This document shows positions 53,468 through 62,634 of a DNA stretch of 64,000 nt, in pieces. This DNA is from JADJLQ01 sp044227925. Its GTDB lineage: Bacteria > Bacteroidota > Bacteroidia > Chitinophagales > Saprospiraceae. The notes under the pieces are model-generated. The model worked only from the letters and a program-made list of their open reading frames with translations, did not search any database and had not been told where the DNA came from. The position numbers were made by a program, and so were the translations under genes. The stretch is from assembly GCA_044227925.1 (NCBI GenBank), contig JBGAVW010000018.1:15271-79270 (forward strand), given 5' to 3'. Each line of letters opens with the position of its first letter. The first letter of the stretch is position 1.

Positions 53468-53475
53468 CAAAGTTA
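53468..53475 (-). promoter_or_regulatory. -7 element before porU
   Basis: TAACTTTG on the minus strand matches TAnnTTTG exactly and ends two bases before ATG 53465 and eight before ATG 53459. This makes the second ATG the likelier start and the mRNA almost leaderless. The -33 box is not clear. Confidence 0.4.
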
Positions 53476-53523
53476 AGGTTATATTTATATTTAAAATAAT
53501 AAAACACTTAATACATAAACGGA

Positions 53524-54540
53524 TTGAAAAACCTGACACAAACTTTATTGATTGTTATTTTATTCTTAAATATTTCTTTGGTTTATGGTCAGGATCCGGT
53601 ATTAAGTCAATTTTATTCATCCCCCTTGTTATTGAATCCCGCCTTTGCCGGTAATACAAATAGCCCAAGACTTGCAATCAACTACCGAAATCAATGGCCT
53701 CTGATCTCCCAGGCTTATCGTACCTATGCCATTTCCTATGACCAGTTTTTTAATACTTTTAACTCTGGGATCGGTGCATCAATACTGACTGATGATGCAG
53801 GGAATGGTTTATATAAAACTACAAAAGTTGGAGCTGTTTATTCCTACAGGCTGAAGATTGGTAAAAATACTTTTATAAAGACAGGATTAGAATTCGGTGG
53901 TGTAATAGCCTCAGTGGGATGGGATAAATTACTATTTCCTGATCAGCTGGATCCTTTGTATGGTGAGGTAGGGCCCGGAGGATCCCCTATACCAAGCCTG
54001 GAGCTGAGACCAGATAAAACCAATCGGTTCTATTTGGATTTGGCAATGGGTACAATGATTTATAATCCTCATTTTTACGGAGGTATAAGTATAAATCATA
54101 TCAATAATCCTGATGTGAGATTTATCCGGGTAGCCGATGGCACTTCCAGCGGGCTGCCGATCAGATTGACAGTCCACGCAGGCAGCCAGATTTCGATATT
54201 GGATGCAAAACCAGGCAAGACTAATATTTTTTTAAGCCCCAATATATTATACACTCAGCAAAATAATTTTAAAGAGTTGTTAGGCGGAGCATACATCGGT
54301 TTAGGGGCTTTTTTTACAGGTGGTTGGTTAAGGATGACTCCGTCTAATATAGATGCAGCCATTTTTAACGCGGGAGTGCGGGTAAATAACATGAAAATAT
54401 CTTATTCATTTGATGCCACATTATCCAGTCTAACATTGAGATCAGGAGGAGCCCATGAAATCGGGATAGTAATTAACCTGGATGATCAAAAATTTAAGAA
54501 AACGAACGATTACAATGATTGTTTCCAACTATTTAGGTAA
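53524..54540 (+). CDS. Type IX secretion protein, PorP/SprF family
   Basis: The 338-residue outer-membrane barrel has a signal peptide (MKNLTQTLLIVILFLNISLV) and the family signature GQDPVLSQFYSSPLLLNPAF. It ends in beta strands (HEIGIVINLDDQ). PorP/SprF proteins bind PorE or anchor specific surface proteins such as SprB, and many paralogues exist per genome, so which role applies is open. The start is TTG at 53524; no ATG gives a complete signal peptide. It is divergent from porU across 58 bp and upstream of gldJ. Confidence 0.9.
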   Translation: MKNLTQTLLIVILFLNISLVYGQDPVLSQFYSSPLLLNPAFAGNTNSPRLAINYRNQWPLISQAYRTYAISYDQFFNTFNSGIGASILTDDAGNGLYKTTKVGAVYSYRLKIGKNTFIKTGLEFGGVIASVGWDKLLFPDQLDPLYGEVGPGGSPIPSLELRPDKTNRFYLDLAMGTMIYNPHFYGGISINHINNPDVRFIRVADGTSSGLPIRLTVHAGSQISILDAKPGKTNIFLSPNILYTQQNNFKELLGGAYIGLGAFFTGGWLRMTPSNIDAAIFNAGVRVNNMKISYSFDATLSSLTLRSGGAHEIGIVINLDDQKFKKTNDYNDCFQLFR

Positions 54541-54609
54541 ATCTTATTAGGACCTTAAGCAATTTTTAACATGCTATTTTCATTTATACATCGTGCCAAA
54601 GATTTGTCG

Positions 54610-54617
54610 TATATTTG
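54610..54617 (+). promoter_or_regulatory. gldJ promoter (-7 element)
   Basis: TATATTTG in the context TCGTATATTTGGCAG, 49 bases before the gldJ ATG. TTTATA at 54583-54588 is a weak -33 at about the right distance. The extended -7 string resembles those at rplY and porV. Confidence 0.5.
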
Positions 54618-54666
54618 GCAGCCTTTTTGTAGGTAATCTAAAAGAAGAAAAATTAGACAATAACAC

Positions 54667-56157
54667 ATGAAAAAATATTTTTTCCTGATCTTATGTGTAT
54701 CATTAATTTTTAATTCCTGCTCTAAAAAGAGTAATGAAAGATCTTCATCAACGGGATGGAAGTATAATGATCAAAAATGGGGTGGTTTTGAAAAATTAGA
54801 CTATGGGGGCCAGGTGACCGGTCCAAACCTGGTACCAGTAGAAGGAGGTACTTATGTAATGGGTCTTACTGAAGAAGATGTACCATTCAACTGGAATAAT
54901 GAACAACGCAGGGTGACTGTTTCCTCGTTTTATATGGATGAAACTGAAGTATCTAATATAGACTACCGCGAGTATTTATATTGGCTCCAAAGGGTCTATG
55001 TGTCTTATCCCAAAGTAGCTAAAAATGCATTACCTGATTCTCTGGTATGGCGTGAGGAACTTTCATTTAATGAGCCGATTTTGGAAAGTTATTTCAGGCA
55101 TCCCTCCTATGATGATTATCCTGTAGTAGGCGTAAGTTGGAAACAGGCAAATGATTACTGTGAATGGAGAACCGACCGTGTAAATGAAATGATCCTTATA
55201 GAAAAAGGAGTTTTAAATCCCAATCCCGAGCAAAAGGATGCAGAAAATTTTAATTCAAAGACCTATATGGCAGGTCAATATCAGGGCAATGTGAGAAAAA
55301 ATCTTAAAGATCTGCAAACCGGAGGTGAACGACAAGTGAGATTTGAAGATGGTATACTATTGCCTTCATACCGCTTGCCTACAGAAGCGGAATGGGAATA
55401 TGCAGCTCTCAGTCTTAATGGGAAGCAAGTTACCAAAAATGATGAGCTCATTGCAGAAAGAAGAATTTATCCCTGGGACGGGAATACAGTGAGATATAAA
55501 AAGCACACCAAAAATCAAGGTAAAATCATGGCCAATTTTAAAAGGGGCCGTGGAGATTATATGGGCACGGCGGGTAAGCTTAATGACCAAGGCAATATTC
55601 CCACAAATGTTAGATCTTATGTGCCAAATGATTTTGGTCTATATAATATGGGAGGTAACGTAAGTGAATGGGTAGCAGATGTTTACAGACCGTTGACGAG
55701 TACTACATTACGTGATGAAGAGCAACAGGATTTAAATCCATATAGAGGAAATGATTTCAGAATATTGGATTTAGATAGTCTGGGAGCACTTCAAAAAGAT
55801 AGTCTCGGCCGTATAAAATACCGATCAGTAAAACTCGAAGAAGTAGATCAGCGTGAAAATTACAACAGAGGTAATGTAACAGATTATAAGGACGGAGATG
55901 ATACTGCCGGGGTATTTTATGATTATGGAGTGCATACGTTGATTAGCAACAAATCCAGGGTGGTAAAAGGTGGATCTTGGGCAGACAGAGCCTATTGGTT
56001 GTCACCTGGTGCCCGAAGGTGGAAAGATGAAGACAAAGGAGATAAGACTATAGGATTTAGATGTGCAATGTCACGATTAGGAGCTCAAAGTATGAACGAT
56101 CAGAAAGGAAATGATTTTGGAGTAAAAGGCAAGGCTGTCAAACGAAGATATAAATAA
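54667..56157 (+). CDS. gldJ: Gliding-motility / type IX secretion lipoprotein GldJ
   Basis: GldJ is an outer-membrane lipoprotein needed for gliding and for stability of GldK and thus type IX secretion in flavobacteria. The 496 residues have a lipoprotein signal with Cys18 (IFNSCSKK) and a formylglycine-generating-enzyme-like (SUMF1) domain: PVEGGTYVMGLTEEDVPFNW, YMDETEVSNIDYREYLYW, LPTEAEWEYAAL, NMGGNVSEWVADVYRP and GGSWADRAYWLSPGARRW. Position next to porU/porV and murF favours GldJ over its paralogue GldK. The SUMF1 catalytic Cys pair is not evident, so a structural role is expected. Confidence 0.92.
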   Translation: MKKYFFLILCVSLIFNSCSKKSNERSSSTGWKYNDQKWGGFEKLDYGGQVTGPNLVPVEGGTYVMGLTEEDVPFNWNNEQRRVTVSSFYMDETEVSNIDYREYLYWLQRVYVSYPKVAKNALPDSLVWREELSFNEPILESYFRHPSYDDYPVVGVSWKQANDYCEWRTDRVNEMILIEKGVLNPNPEQKDAENFNSKTYMAGQYQGNVRKNLKDLQTGGERQVRFEDGILLPSYRLPTEAEWEYAALSLNGKQVTKNDELIAERRIYPWDGNTVRYKKHTKNQGKIMANFKRGRGDYMGTAGKLNDQGNIPTNVRSYVPNDFGLYNMGGNVSEWVADVYRPLTSTTLRDEEQQDLNPYRGNDFRILDLDSLGALQKDSLGRIKYRSVKLEEVDQRENYNRGNVTDYKDGDDTAGVFYDYGVHTLISNKSRVVKGGSWADRAYWLSPGARRWKDEDKGDKTIGFRCAMSRLGAQSMNDQKGNDFGVKGKAVKRRYK

Positions 56158-56180
56158 CCAGATATAAGAAAAATATACAT

Positions 56181-56220
56181 AATCCCTGCACGTGATTTAA
56201 CTTGCAGGGATTATTTTTTT
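56181..56220 (+). terminator. gldJ terminator ending at the murF start codon
   Basis: AATCCCTGCA (56181-56190) and TGCAGGGATT (56203-56212) form a perfect 10-bp stem with a 12-base loop, followed by ATTTTTTT up to 56220. The next base is the A of the murF ATG. No space for a promoter or ribosome-binding site remains between them. Confidence 0.85.
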
Positions 56221-57537
56221 ATGGAACTTTCTACTTTATACTCTGAATTCTTAAGCTCTGATGGAATAAGTATTGATACCCGCTCAATAAGGGATAATCA
56301 GATTTTTTTCGCTTTACCTGGAGAAAGGGTGGACGGAAATTTATTTGCTCATAGAGCAATTGAGAAGGGGGCCAGGCTAGCGGTTGTTTCTGATCAGGAA
56401 CTGGCAAATAAGAATCCAAAATGTATATTTTTCAGGGATACATTATTGGTTTTACAGGAGCTTGCTAAATGGCATAGGAAAACACTGGACATACCGGTCA
56501 TTGGGATAACGGGATCTGTTGCGAAAACTACGACTAAAGAACTCGTAAATTGTGTTTTGGAATCCCGATATAAAACTTTTGCTACTGCCGGTAATTTGAA
56601 TAATCATATTGGAGTACCATTGTCTATCCTTAGCATCAATAGGAGTATTGAAATTGCTGTAATTGAAATGGGCGCAAATCATATAGGTGAAATAGAAGAA
56701 CTCTGCACCATATCCATGCCAAATCACGGGTTGATTACCAGAATTGGACATGCCCATTTGGAGGGATTTGGTAGTCTTGAAGGAGTAATAGTGGCAAAGT
56801 CAGATTTATACCGGTATTTAAGAGATCATAATGGTACGGCATTTATCAACAATAATGATCCTATACTTCAATCTTTGGCAAAAGGCTTTGATATGAACAA
56901 AATTTTTATTCATGGTGAGCTCCATTCTATTGTGACCAAGGCGGATCCTGTGTTGGAAATCAGCTTAAGCTATTATGATAAAACAGCCGTGTTAAAGACA
57001 AATATACCAGGTTTATATAATCTGGAAAATATTGAAGCCGCTATAAGGATTGGAATTTTCTTTAAAATTGAATGGGAAGAAATCATGAACGCCATTGCTG
57101 GATACAAACCTAAAGCAAACAGATCGGAATGGATAAAGATGGATACAAATGACATTCTATTGGATGCTTACAATGCAAACCCAACCAGTATGAGCGAAGC
57201 GATTAAATCATTTGCAGAATTTAATACTCCCAAGAAAAAGGTATTGATTTTGGGTGAAATGAAAGAAATGGGTGATGCAAGAATCTGGGCACATAATGAG
57301 ATAATTGAAATAATAAAAAAATATAGTGAAAAATGGTTCAATGTATGCTTGGTTGGCTCAAGTTTTAAGGAGGTGAATAATGGATCTGAGTTTATGGTAT
57401 TTGAAAATGTCTCGCAGGCAAAAGAATGGTTTGACAAATCAAATATTGAACACGCAGCTATACTTATTAAAGGGAGCAGAAGTATGGCCATGGAAAAAAT
57501 ACTGAATACTACTATATTCGGTTCAGAGCATGGATGA
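56221..57537 (+). CDS. murF: UDP-MurNAc-tripeptide-D-Ala-D-Ala ligase
   Basis: MurF adds D-Ala-D-Ala to the peptidoglycan precursor in the cytoplasm. The 438 residues have the N-terminal substrate domain (ISIDTRSIRDNQIFFALPGE), the central ATPase domain and the C-terminal ligase domain (DAYNANPTSMSEAIKSF, LGEMKEMG). The P-loop reads GSVAKTTTKE (Lys102): the usual Gly before the Lys is Ala101. The motifs AGNLNNHIGVP and EMGANHIGEIEEL are normal. The start agrees with relatives although it directly follows the gldJ terminator. Its 3' end overlaps the next, opposite gene by 26 nt. Confidence 0.95.
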   Translation: MELSTLYSEFLSSDGISIDTRSIRDNQIFFALPGERVDGNLFAHRAIEKGARLAVVSDQELANKNPKCIFFRDTLLVLQELAKWHRKTLDIPVIGITGSVAKTTTKELVNCVLESRYKTFATAGNLNNHIGVPLSILSINRSIEIAVIEMGANHIGEIEELCTISMPNHGLITRIGHAHLEGFGSLEGVIVAKSDLYRYLRDHNGTAFINNNDPILQSLAKGFDMNKIFIHGELHSIVTKADPVLEISLSYYDKTAVLKTNIPGLYNLENIEAAIRIGIFFKIEWEEIMNAIAGYKPKANRSEWIKMDTNDILLDAYNANPTSMSEAIKSFAEFNTPKKKVLILGEMKEMGDARIWAHNEIIEIIKKYSEKWFNVCLVGSSFKEVNNGSEFMVFENVSQAKEWFDKSNIEHAAILIKGSRSMAMEKILNTTIFGSEHG

Positions 57538-58516
57538 GTTTTGAGGAAAATTCACCTTGTGAAGCTTCTAAATAATCATCGTATGTGCACGATATCCAAT
57601 AATTTTCATGACCGGGAACTTCCATCCACCATCGACCGGATTCATTGTTTTTCCAAAAATTAATATCCATGTCTCGATGAGAAGCATGAACTATGTACTG
57701 GGTAAGTTTATGTTTTTCTATGGGCTTGTCTTCCCGGTAATTATGATAACCATCGATTAAATACCAGATTAATTGGGATAATACAGCCATTGAATGGGGA
57801 TCGGGTATTTGACCATCTGCGAAAAGAAATGCTATTGAATTTAAATGAGAAGATGCGCCAACGAACTGAGAAAGTTTGCATGCTTCTTCATATGTAAAGC
57901 CTCCGGGGTTGGAAAGTGATTTTGAAGTAAAATCTGATTTCCGAAGGCTTTCTAAATGAAATATCACATGGTCTACCGATCTGCACCAAGGCTCTACCAT
58001 ATCAATATGTTGCCTGATCTGACCGAGTCTTAATATTTCAATACTATGATTTTGTGCAAACTCAAGTATTTGGCTTGGGGTAACATGAGCTTGATGACCA
58101 AGAAATCTGATTTTTTTAATGCCTTCTTTTAAATCAGCATCCAATTGGGTAAAATAGAGTTGGTTCCAGGATAAGGATGGATGAACAAAAATCCAGTTAT
58201 TTGCAATGGCGTCTTGATTGGATTTTTGATAATATTCGAGACTTACATTTTCAAAATCAACAATTATCAATAAAGTACCCAGATTATTTTCGTTTTGAAA
58301 AAATAATAAAAATTCTTCCATATCCATAGATATGATGCCAATTTTAATATTCTTAAAAGGAAAGGATAAAGTATAAAATTCGTTTTTTAATAATTCATAA
58401 ATACTTGATTTACAGCATATTACTATATCGTACTTATCCGATAATTCAATTTTGTGTTGGAGAAAATTAACATTGTGACCAAACCAGGCTTTTTCTGTCA
58501 TAATAGAAATAGGCAT
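57512..58516 (-). CDS. Ureohydrolase-fold protein, degenerate (Bacteroidota 'formimidoylglutamase-like')
   Basis: The 334 residues match the arginase/formimidoylglutamase-like family of Bacteroidota in the C-terminal half: GFTYEEACKLSQFVGASSHL, LSQLIWYLIDGYHNYREDKP, FWKNNESGRWWMEVPGHENY and CTYDDYLEASQGE. The metal-binding motifs of true ureohydrolases (GGDHS, DAHxD, SxDxDxxDP) are not kept. At the matching places I read VDFENVS, VHPSLSWNQ and FHLESLRKS. Catalysis by a dinuclear metal centre is therefore improbable. I recall relatives next to gldK in flavobacteria; here it is beside gldJ-murF, so a link to type IX secretion or gliding is inferred. Confidence 0.75.
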   Translation of the reverse strand: MPISIMTEKAWFGHNVNFLQHKIELSDKYDIVICCKSSIYELLKNEFYTLSFPFKNIKIGIISMDMEEFLLFFQNENNLGTLLIIVDFENVSLEYYQKSNQDAIANNWIFVHPSLSWNQLYFTQLDADLKEGIKKIRFLGHQAHVTPSQILEFAQNHSIEILRLGQIRQHIDMVEPWCRSVDHVIFHLESLRKSDFTSKSLSNPGGFTYEEACKLSQFVGASSHLNSIAFLFADGQIPDPHSMAVLSQLIWYLIDGYHNYREDKPIEKHKLTQYIVHASHRDMDINFWKNNESGRWWMEVPGHENYWISCTYDDYLEASQGEFSSKLIHALNRI

Positions 58517-58704
58517 TACTATTTTTAAAGTAAAATTTTAAAGTAATATTATGTTATTTTTAAATATCTAATGAATTTAATTTCAAATATTAAAATTTAA
58601 CCAAGAATGTGAGAATTTTAAGTACTTTTGGATTGAATTCCCAACTGACCAAAGATTCAATACTATACTATATCTGGAATTTATTAACACTGACCTAAAA
58701 AATT

Positions 58705-60471
58705 ATGAAGTCTTTCAAACAATTATTTACTTTTTGTATTCTCTCTACTTTTTGTTCTCTCTCTACATTTTCTTTTGCCCAAAATGACACATGGACAGCC
58801 CCAAAAATTACGGATGAAATGACCGTTAATCCGGAGCAAAATAAACAGTGGCGGATGGGAGCAGGCAAATATTCCGCTAAACCCAAAAATATGTGGGAAC
58901 TCGGAATTCACACTGGACATTTTTTTACTGATGGAGATGTAGATCCAAAACAACCTGTATCAGGATGGGGAGTAGGATTGCATTTGCGCAAAGCGATCCA
59001 CTATGTATTTTCTCTTCGTGGCGACATTATGATTGGAAGTACTAAAGGCTTAGATCCACAGTTTACAAATAAGGAAACTGCAGCTCAAGATTTAAATGAA
59101 ACCACAGCACGAGGAAAGCATAATGGTATATATCGAAATTTTAAAGAAAGTTTTTTTACTGCTAATCTGAATGGAGTAGTAAATGTGGGTAATCTCCTCT
59201 TCCATAAAGAGCGAAATAAATGGAATTGGTACGTATTTATGGGACTCGGGTTTGATAATAATGTGACCAAATTGGATGTATTAAAAGGGGATGCCGCTTA
59301 TGACTTCTCTTCAGTAAACGGAAACGTAAATACTAAATCCGGCAGGAAATCAATCAAAAAGCAAATTAGAGGAATTCTGGATGGAAAATACGAAACGCAG
59401 GCACGCAAAAAAGTAGCGATTTTCCGATGGGGTGATGATATAAATGTCCATGCGGTATTTTCAGCTGGCACAGGTATTTCCAGAAAAATCAGTAAGAGAA
59501 TCAATATAGGTTTAGAGCACCAATTACTAACCTCTGATAATGATTTATTGGATGGATTTGTATACCGTACCCCTCTGGATCAATCTAACAACAATGATGT
59601 TTCTCATTATACAAATGTAAGATTAGGAATTAACCTTGGTGATTTTAACAAAAAGACAGAACCACTCTATTGGCTCAATCCATTGGATGGTGTTTTAAAT
59701 GATGTTGCTGATCTGAAACAGAGGCCAGTACTCGACCTTACCGATTCAGATGGTGACGGGGTAATTGACATGATAGACCAGGAAAAAAATTCACCAACAG
59801 GATCAATAGTAGATACTAAAGGCGTTGCACTTGACAGCGACCACGATGGCATACCAGATCATTTAGACAAGGAACCGTATTCTCCCCCTGGGTTTACCGT
59901 AGATGGCGGAGGTGTAGCTAAAGTCGAAAAAGAAAAAGCTCTTACGGAAGATGATGTAGTAAATTTAATTAACTCCAGAATTGGAAACATAAAAACAGAT
60001 TGGTTTTTGCCAATGGTTCATTTTGATTTAGATAAATATTATATCAAACCAGAATTTTATGGTCAATTGCACCACGTAGCCACTGTAATGAAATCTCATC
60101 CTGAATTAAAAATAGTTGCTGTTGGGCATACTGATGTGAGACAAGCCAGTGATTATAACAAAGTGTTGGCTTACAAAAGAGCAGATGCAGCCATTAATTA
60201 TTTAGTCTCAAAATATGGACTTCCAAAAGATCGATTTATTCTTCAGTTTGGAGGAGAAGAGTTACCCATGGTTGGCAACTTACCTGATAATCACAACATA
60301 CCTAAACAGCTGGAGATGGACCAATACATTAACAGACGCGTAGAATTCAGAGTAGCTACAGCTAATGATGTAAGTATGGAAAGACCAGCAGGACCCGATG
60401 CCGGTAAAAACACTCCTGGTTCTTCCAGACCTGGAACTAAATACAGTGGAAATGTAAACTCAGGGTATTAA
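58705..60471 (+). CDS. OmpA-family outer-membrane protein with TSP3-like repeats
   Basis: The 588 residues comprise a signal peptide (MKSFKQLFTFCILSTFCSLS), an N-terminal beta-barrel-like domain (about 50-330), calcium-binding type-3 thrombospondin-like repeats (about 345-400; DSDGDGVIDMIDQEKNSPTG, DSDHDGIPDHLDKEPYSPPG) and a C-terminal OmpA domain (about 430-565; HFDLDKYYIKPEFYGQL, VGHTDVRQASDYNKVLAYKR, NRRVEFRV). The OmpA domain should bind peptidoglycan, so the protein tethers the outer membrane to the wall. The Pro/Gly/Ser tail is probably flexible. It has its own terminator. Confidence 0.9.
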   Translation: MKSFKQLFTFCILSTFCSLSTFSFAQNDTWTAPKITDEMTVNPEQNKQWRMGAGKYSAKPKNMWELGIHTGHFFTDGDVDPKQPVSGWGVGLHLRKAIHYVFSLRGDIMIGSTKGLDPQFTNKETAAQDLNETTARGKHNGIYRNFKESFFTANLNGVVNVGNLLFHKERNKWNWYVFMGLGFDNNVTKLDVLKGDAAYDFSSVNGNVNTKSGRKSIKKQIRGILDGKYETQARKKVAIFRWGDDINVHAVFSAGTGISRKISKRINIGLEHQLLTSDNDLLDGFVYRTPLDQSNNNDVSHYTNVRLGINLGDFNKKTEPLYWLNPLDGVLNDVADLKQRPVLDLTDSDGDGVIDMIDQEKNSPTGSIVDTKGVALDSDHDGIPDHLDKEPYSPPGFTVDGGGVAKVEKEKALTEDDVVNLINSRIGNIKTDWFLPMVHFDLDKYYIKPEFYGQLHHVATVMKSHPELKIVAVGHTDVRQASDYNKVLAYKRADAAINYLVSKYGLPKDRFILQFGGEELPMVGNLPDNHNIPKQLEMDQYINRRVEFRVATANDVSMERPAGPDAGKNTPGSSRPGTKYSGNVNSGY

Positions 60472-60516
60472 TTACCCCGCGATTTATTTATTAGGAGTAA
60501 ATATAAAACTAACTAG

Positions 60517-60552
60517 AATCCTGGTATCAATTTGATGTCAGGATTTTTTTTT
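60517..60552 (+). terminator. Terminator of the OmpA-family gene
   Basis: AATCCTG (60517-60523) and CAGGATT (60539-60545) form a 7-bp stem with a 15-base loop, followed by a T-run to 60552. It lies 45 nt past the stop codon. Confidence 0.8.
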
Positions 60553-60645
60553 AACCTCGTCGGTCTCATAGGATAATGCAGAGAATCAAATCATTTTCTG
60601 TTTGCCGATATTAAATTATTATATTCAAGTCATTAATTTTATAAA

Positions 60646-62634
60646 ATGAAGAATTTAATAATCACATGCATTCTGATCGGTCAGACTTTTTATACAGTTG
60701 CGCAGCATTGGACCCCTGAGCATCTGCTTAAATTAAAAAATATCAGTTCGGTTCAAGTATCGCCTAAGGGAGATAAGGTACTGTATACTGTGCGTGAAGC
60801 ATTGATGACGGATGATCGAAGTGAATATATTAATCAAATTTGGGTAGTCAACAGTGATGGAAAAAATTCCATGCAGCTTAGTCATACAGATAAAAATTCT
60901 TCTAATCCAAAATGGAGCCCTGACGGTCTGAGTTATGCATTTACTTCCTCCAGGAGTGGGAAATCTAATTTATATAAAATATCCATTTTAGGTGGCGAAG
61001 CAGAGCAACTGACAGATGTAAAATCAGGTGTAGGGTTATTTAATTGGAGTCCCGATGGTAAATCGATAGCCTTTTTAATGATGGATCACAACACAGATCA
61101 AGAAGAGAAAAATAAAAAGTCGAAGGATGATTGGTACTATATGGATGATATAATAAAACATAATAAATTATATGTACTGAATCTTACTGAAAGGGATAGC
61201 TTACTTAAATACAAAAGTGAACTCCTTGTAAAAGAATCCTATACCATTTCTGATTTTGATTGGAGCCCTGACAATAAATCCATTGTATTTAGTCACAGTA
61301 CATCGCCAGAAGTAAATGATGTCGTATCCAGCGATATATCCATGGTAGAGATTGCTACAGGTAAAATCAAACCAATAGCTGGTAGTCTGGCTGGTGAAAG
61401 CAGTCCTAAATACAGCTATGATGGAAAATATGTTGCTTTTCATAGTACCAGTGATCCGATTGATTGGTCCGGTCCGGATTTTACTAAATTGTACTCTTTG
61501 GCTGATGGCAAAATAACTACTCTGAAACAAACACCAAATGCTGACCTCAGTATACTTGGATGGACAGCCGACAGTAAATCAGTCCTTGTTTCAGAAGCCA
61601 ATAAGACTTTAAATTCTGTTTACAAATTAGCTGTTGATGGTAGTATGATATCCGAGTTTACTGCAGGACTAAAAGATTATATTTCAATGGCCTCAATTAA
61701 CTCTACAGGCAGCTCTATTGGATTTTTACTTCAAAATCCATCGAAATTCCCTGAAGCATATATTTCAAGTACTCATTTATTTTCACCTACGAGAGTCACT
61801 AACTTAAATGAGGTGAATGCAAAATTACCTTTACCAAGGACTGAAGTGATCACGTGGCGTAGCAAAGATGGAAAGGAGATTGAAGGCCTACTTACTTATC
61901 CAATTGGGTATATCACTGGTCAGAAAGTACCTTTTCTTTTGAATGTTCATGGCGGACCTGCAGGAGTGTTTTCGCAGACTTGCGTAGCTGGTAATGGCGG
62001 CGTATACCCTATAGCTGCATTAGCAGAACAAGGTTTTGCAATACTCAGGCCTAATCCACGTGGATCTACCGGATATGGAGCAGATTTTAGAATGGCAAAC
62101 AGAGCTGACTGGGGAGGGAAGGATTATGAAGATATAATGGCTGGTGTAGATCAGGTAGTAAAAATGGGTGTGGCAGATGAAAATAGAATGGGGGTAATGG
62201 GATGGAGCTATGGGGGATTTATGAGCAGTTGGATCGTAGGCCATACAAATAGATTTAAAGTGGCATCTATTGGAGCTCCTGTGGTAGACTTAGCTCATCA
62301 GAATCTGACAGATGATATTGAAGGTTTTTTGCCATCTTACTTTAAAGCAGATCCCTGGAATGACTGGTCAATGTATGATGCGCATTCTCCATTGCGATTT
62401 GTTCAAAATGTAAAAACACCTGTATTGCTTCAACATGGGGAGGCTGATCTAAGGGTACCATTTACAAACTCTGTAATGTTTTATAATGCGTTACGCAGAA
62501 GGGGAGTGCCAGTGAAATTACTTGCCTTACCCAGGCAACCACATGGGCCTACGGAGCCAAGAATGGTCATGAAGACGATGCAATCGAATTTGGAATGGAT
62601 GAATCAGTATTTGATGCCACGGGGTAAATCTTAA
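60646..62634 (+). CDS. S9 family serine peptidase (dipeptidyl/acylaminoacyl peptidase)
   Basis: The 662-residue exported enzyme has a signal peptide (MKNLIITCILIGQTFYTVAQ), an N-terminal propeller of PD40/WD40-like repeats (for example SNPKWSPDGLSYAFTSSRSG) and a C-terminal alpha/beta hydrolase domain. The catalytic triad is Ser521 (GWSYGGF), Asp601 (HGEADLRVP) and His633 (RQPHGP). The YGADFRMANRADWGGKDYED stretch is typical of S9C members. It removes short peptides or acylated residues from N-termini, probably in the periplasm, for nutrient use. It is a single gene. Confidence 0.95.
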   Translation: MKNLIITCILIGQTFYTVAQHWTPEHLLKLKNISSVQVSPKGDKVLYTVREALMTDDRSEYINQIWVVNSDGKNSMQLSHTDKNSSNPKWSPDGLSYAFTSSRSGKSNLYKISILGGEAEQLTDVKSGVGLFNWSPDGKSIAFLMMDHNTDQEEKNKKSKDDWYYMDDIIKHNKLYVLNLTERDSLLKYKSELLVKESYTISDFDWSPDNKSIVFSHSTSPEVNDVVSSDISMVEIATGKIKPIAGSLAGESSPKYSYDGKYVAFHSTSDPIDWSGPDFTKLYSLADGKITTLKQTPNADLSILGWTADSKSVLVSEANKTLNSVYKLAVDGSMISEFTAGLKDYISMASINSTGSSIGFLLQNPSKFPEAYISSTHLFSPTRVTNLNEVNAKLPLPRTEVITWRSKDGKEIEGLLTYPIGYITGQKVPFLLNVHGGPAGVFSQTCVAGNGGVYPIAALAEQGFAILRPNPRGSTGYGADFRMANRADWGGKDYEDIMAGVDQVVKMGVADENRMGVMGWSYGGFMSSWIVGHTNRFKVASIGAPVVDLAHQNLTDDIEGFLPSYFKADPWNDWSMYDAHSPLRFVQNVKTPVLLQHGEADLRVPFTNSVMFYNALRRRGVPVKLLALPRQPHGPTEPRMVMKTMQSNLEWMNQYLMPRGKS

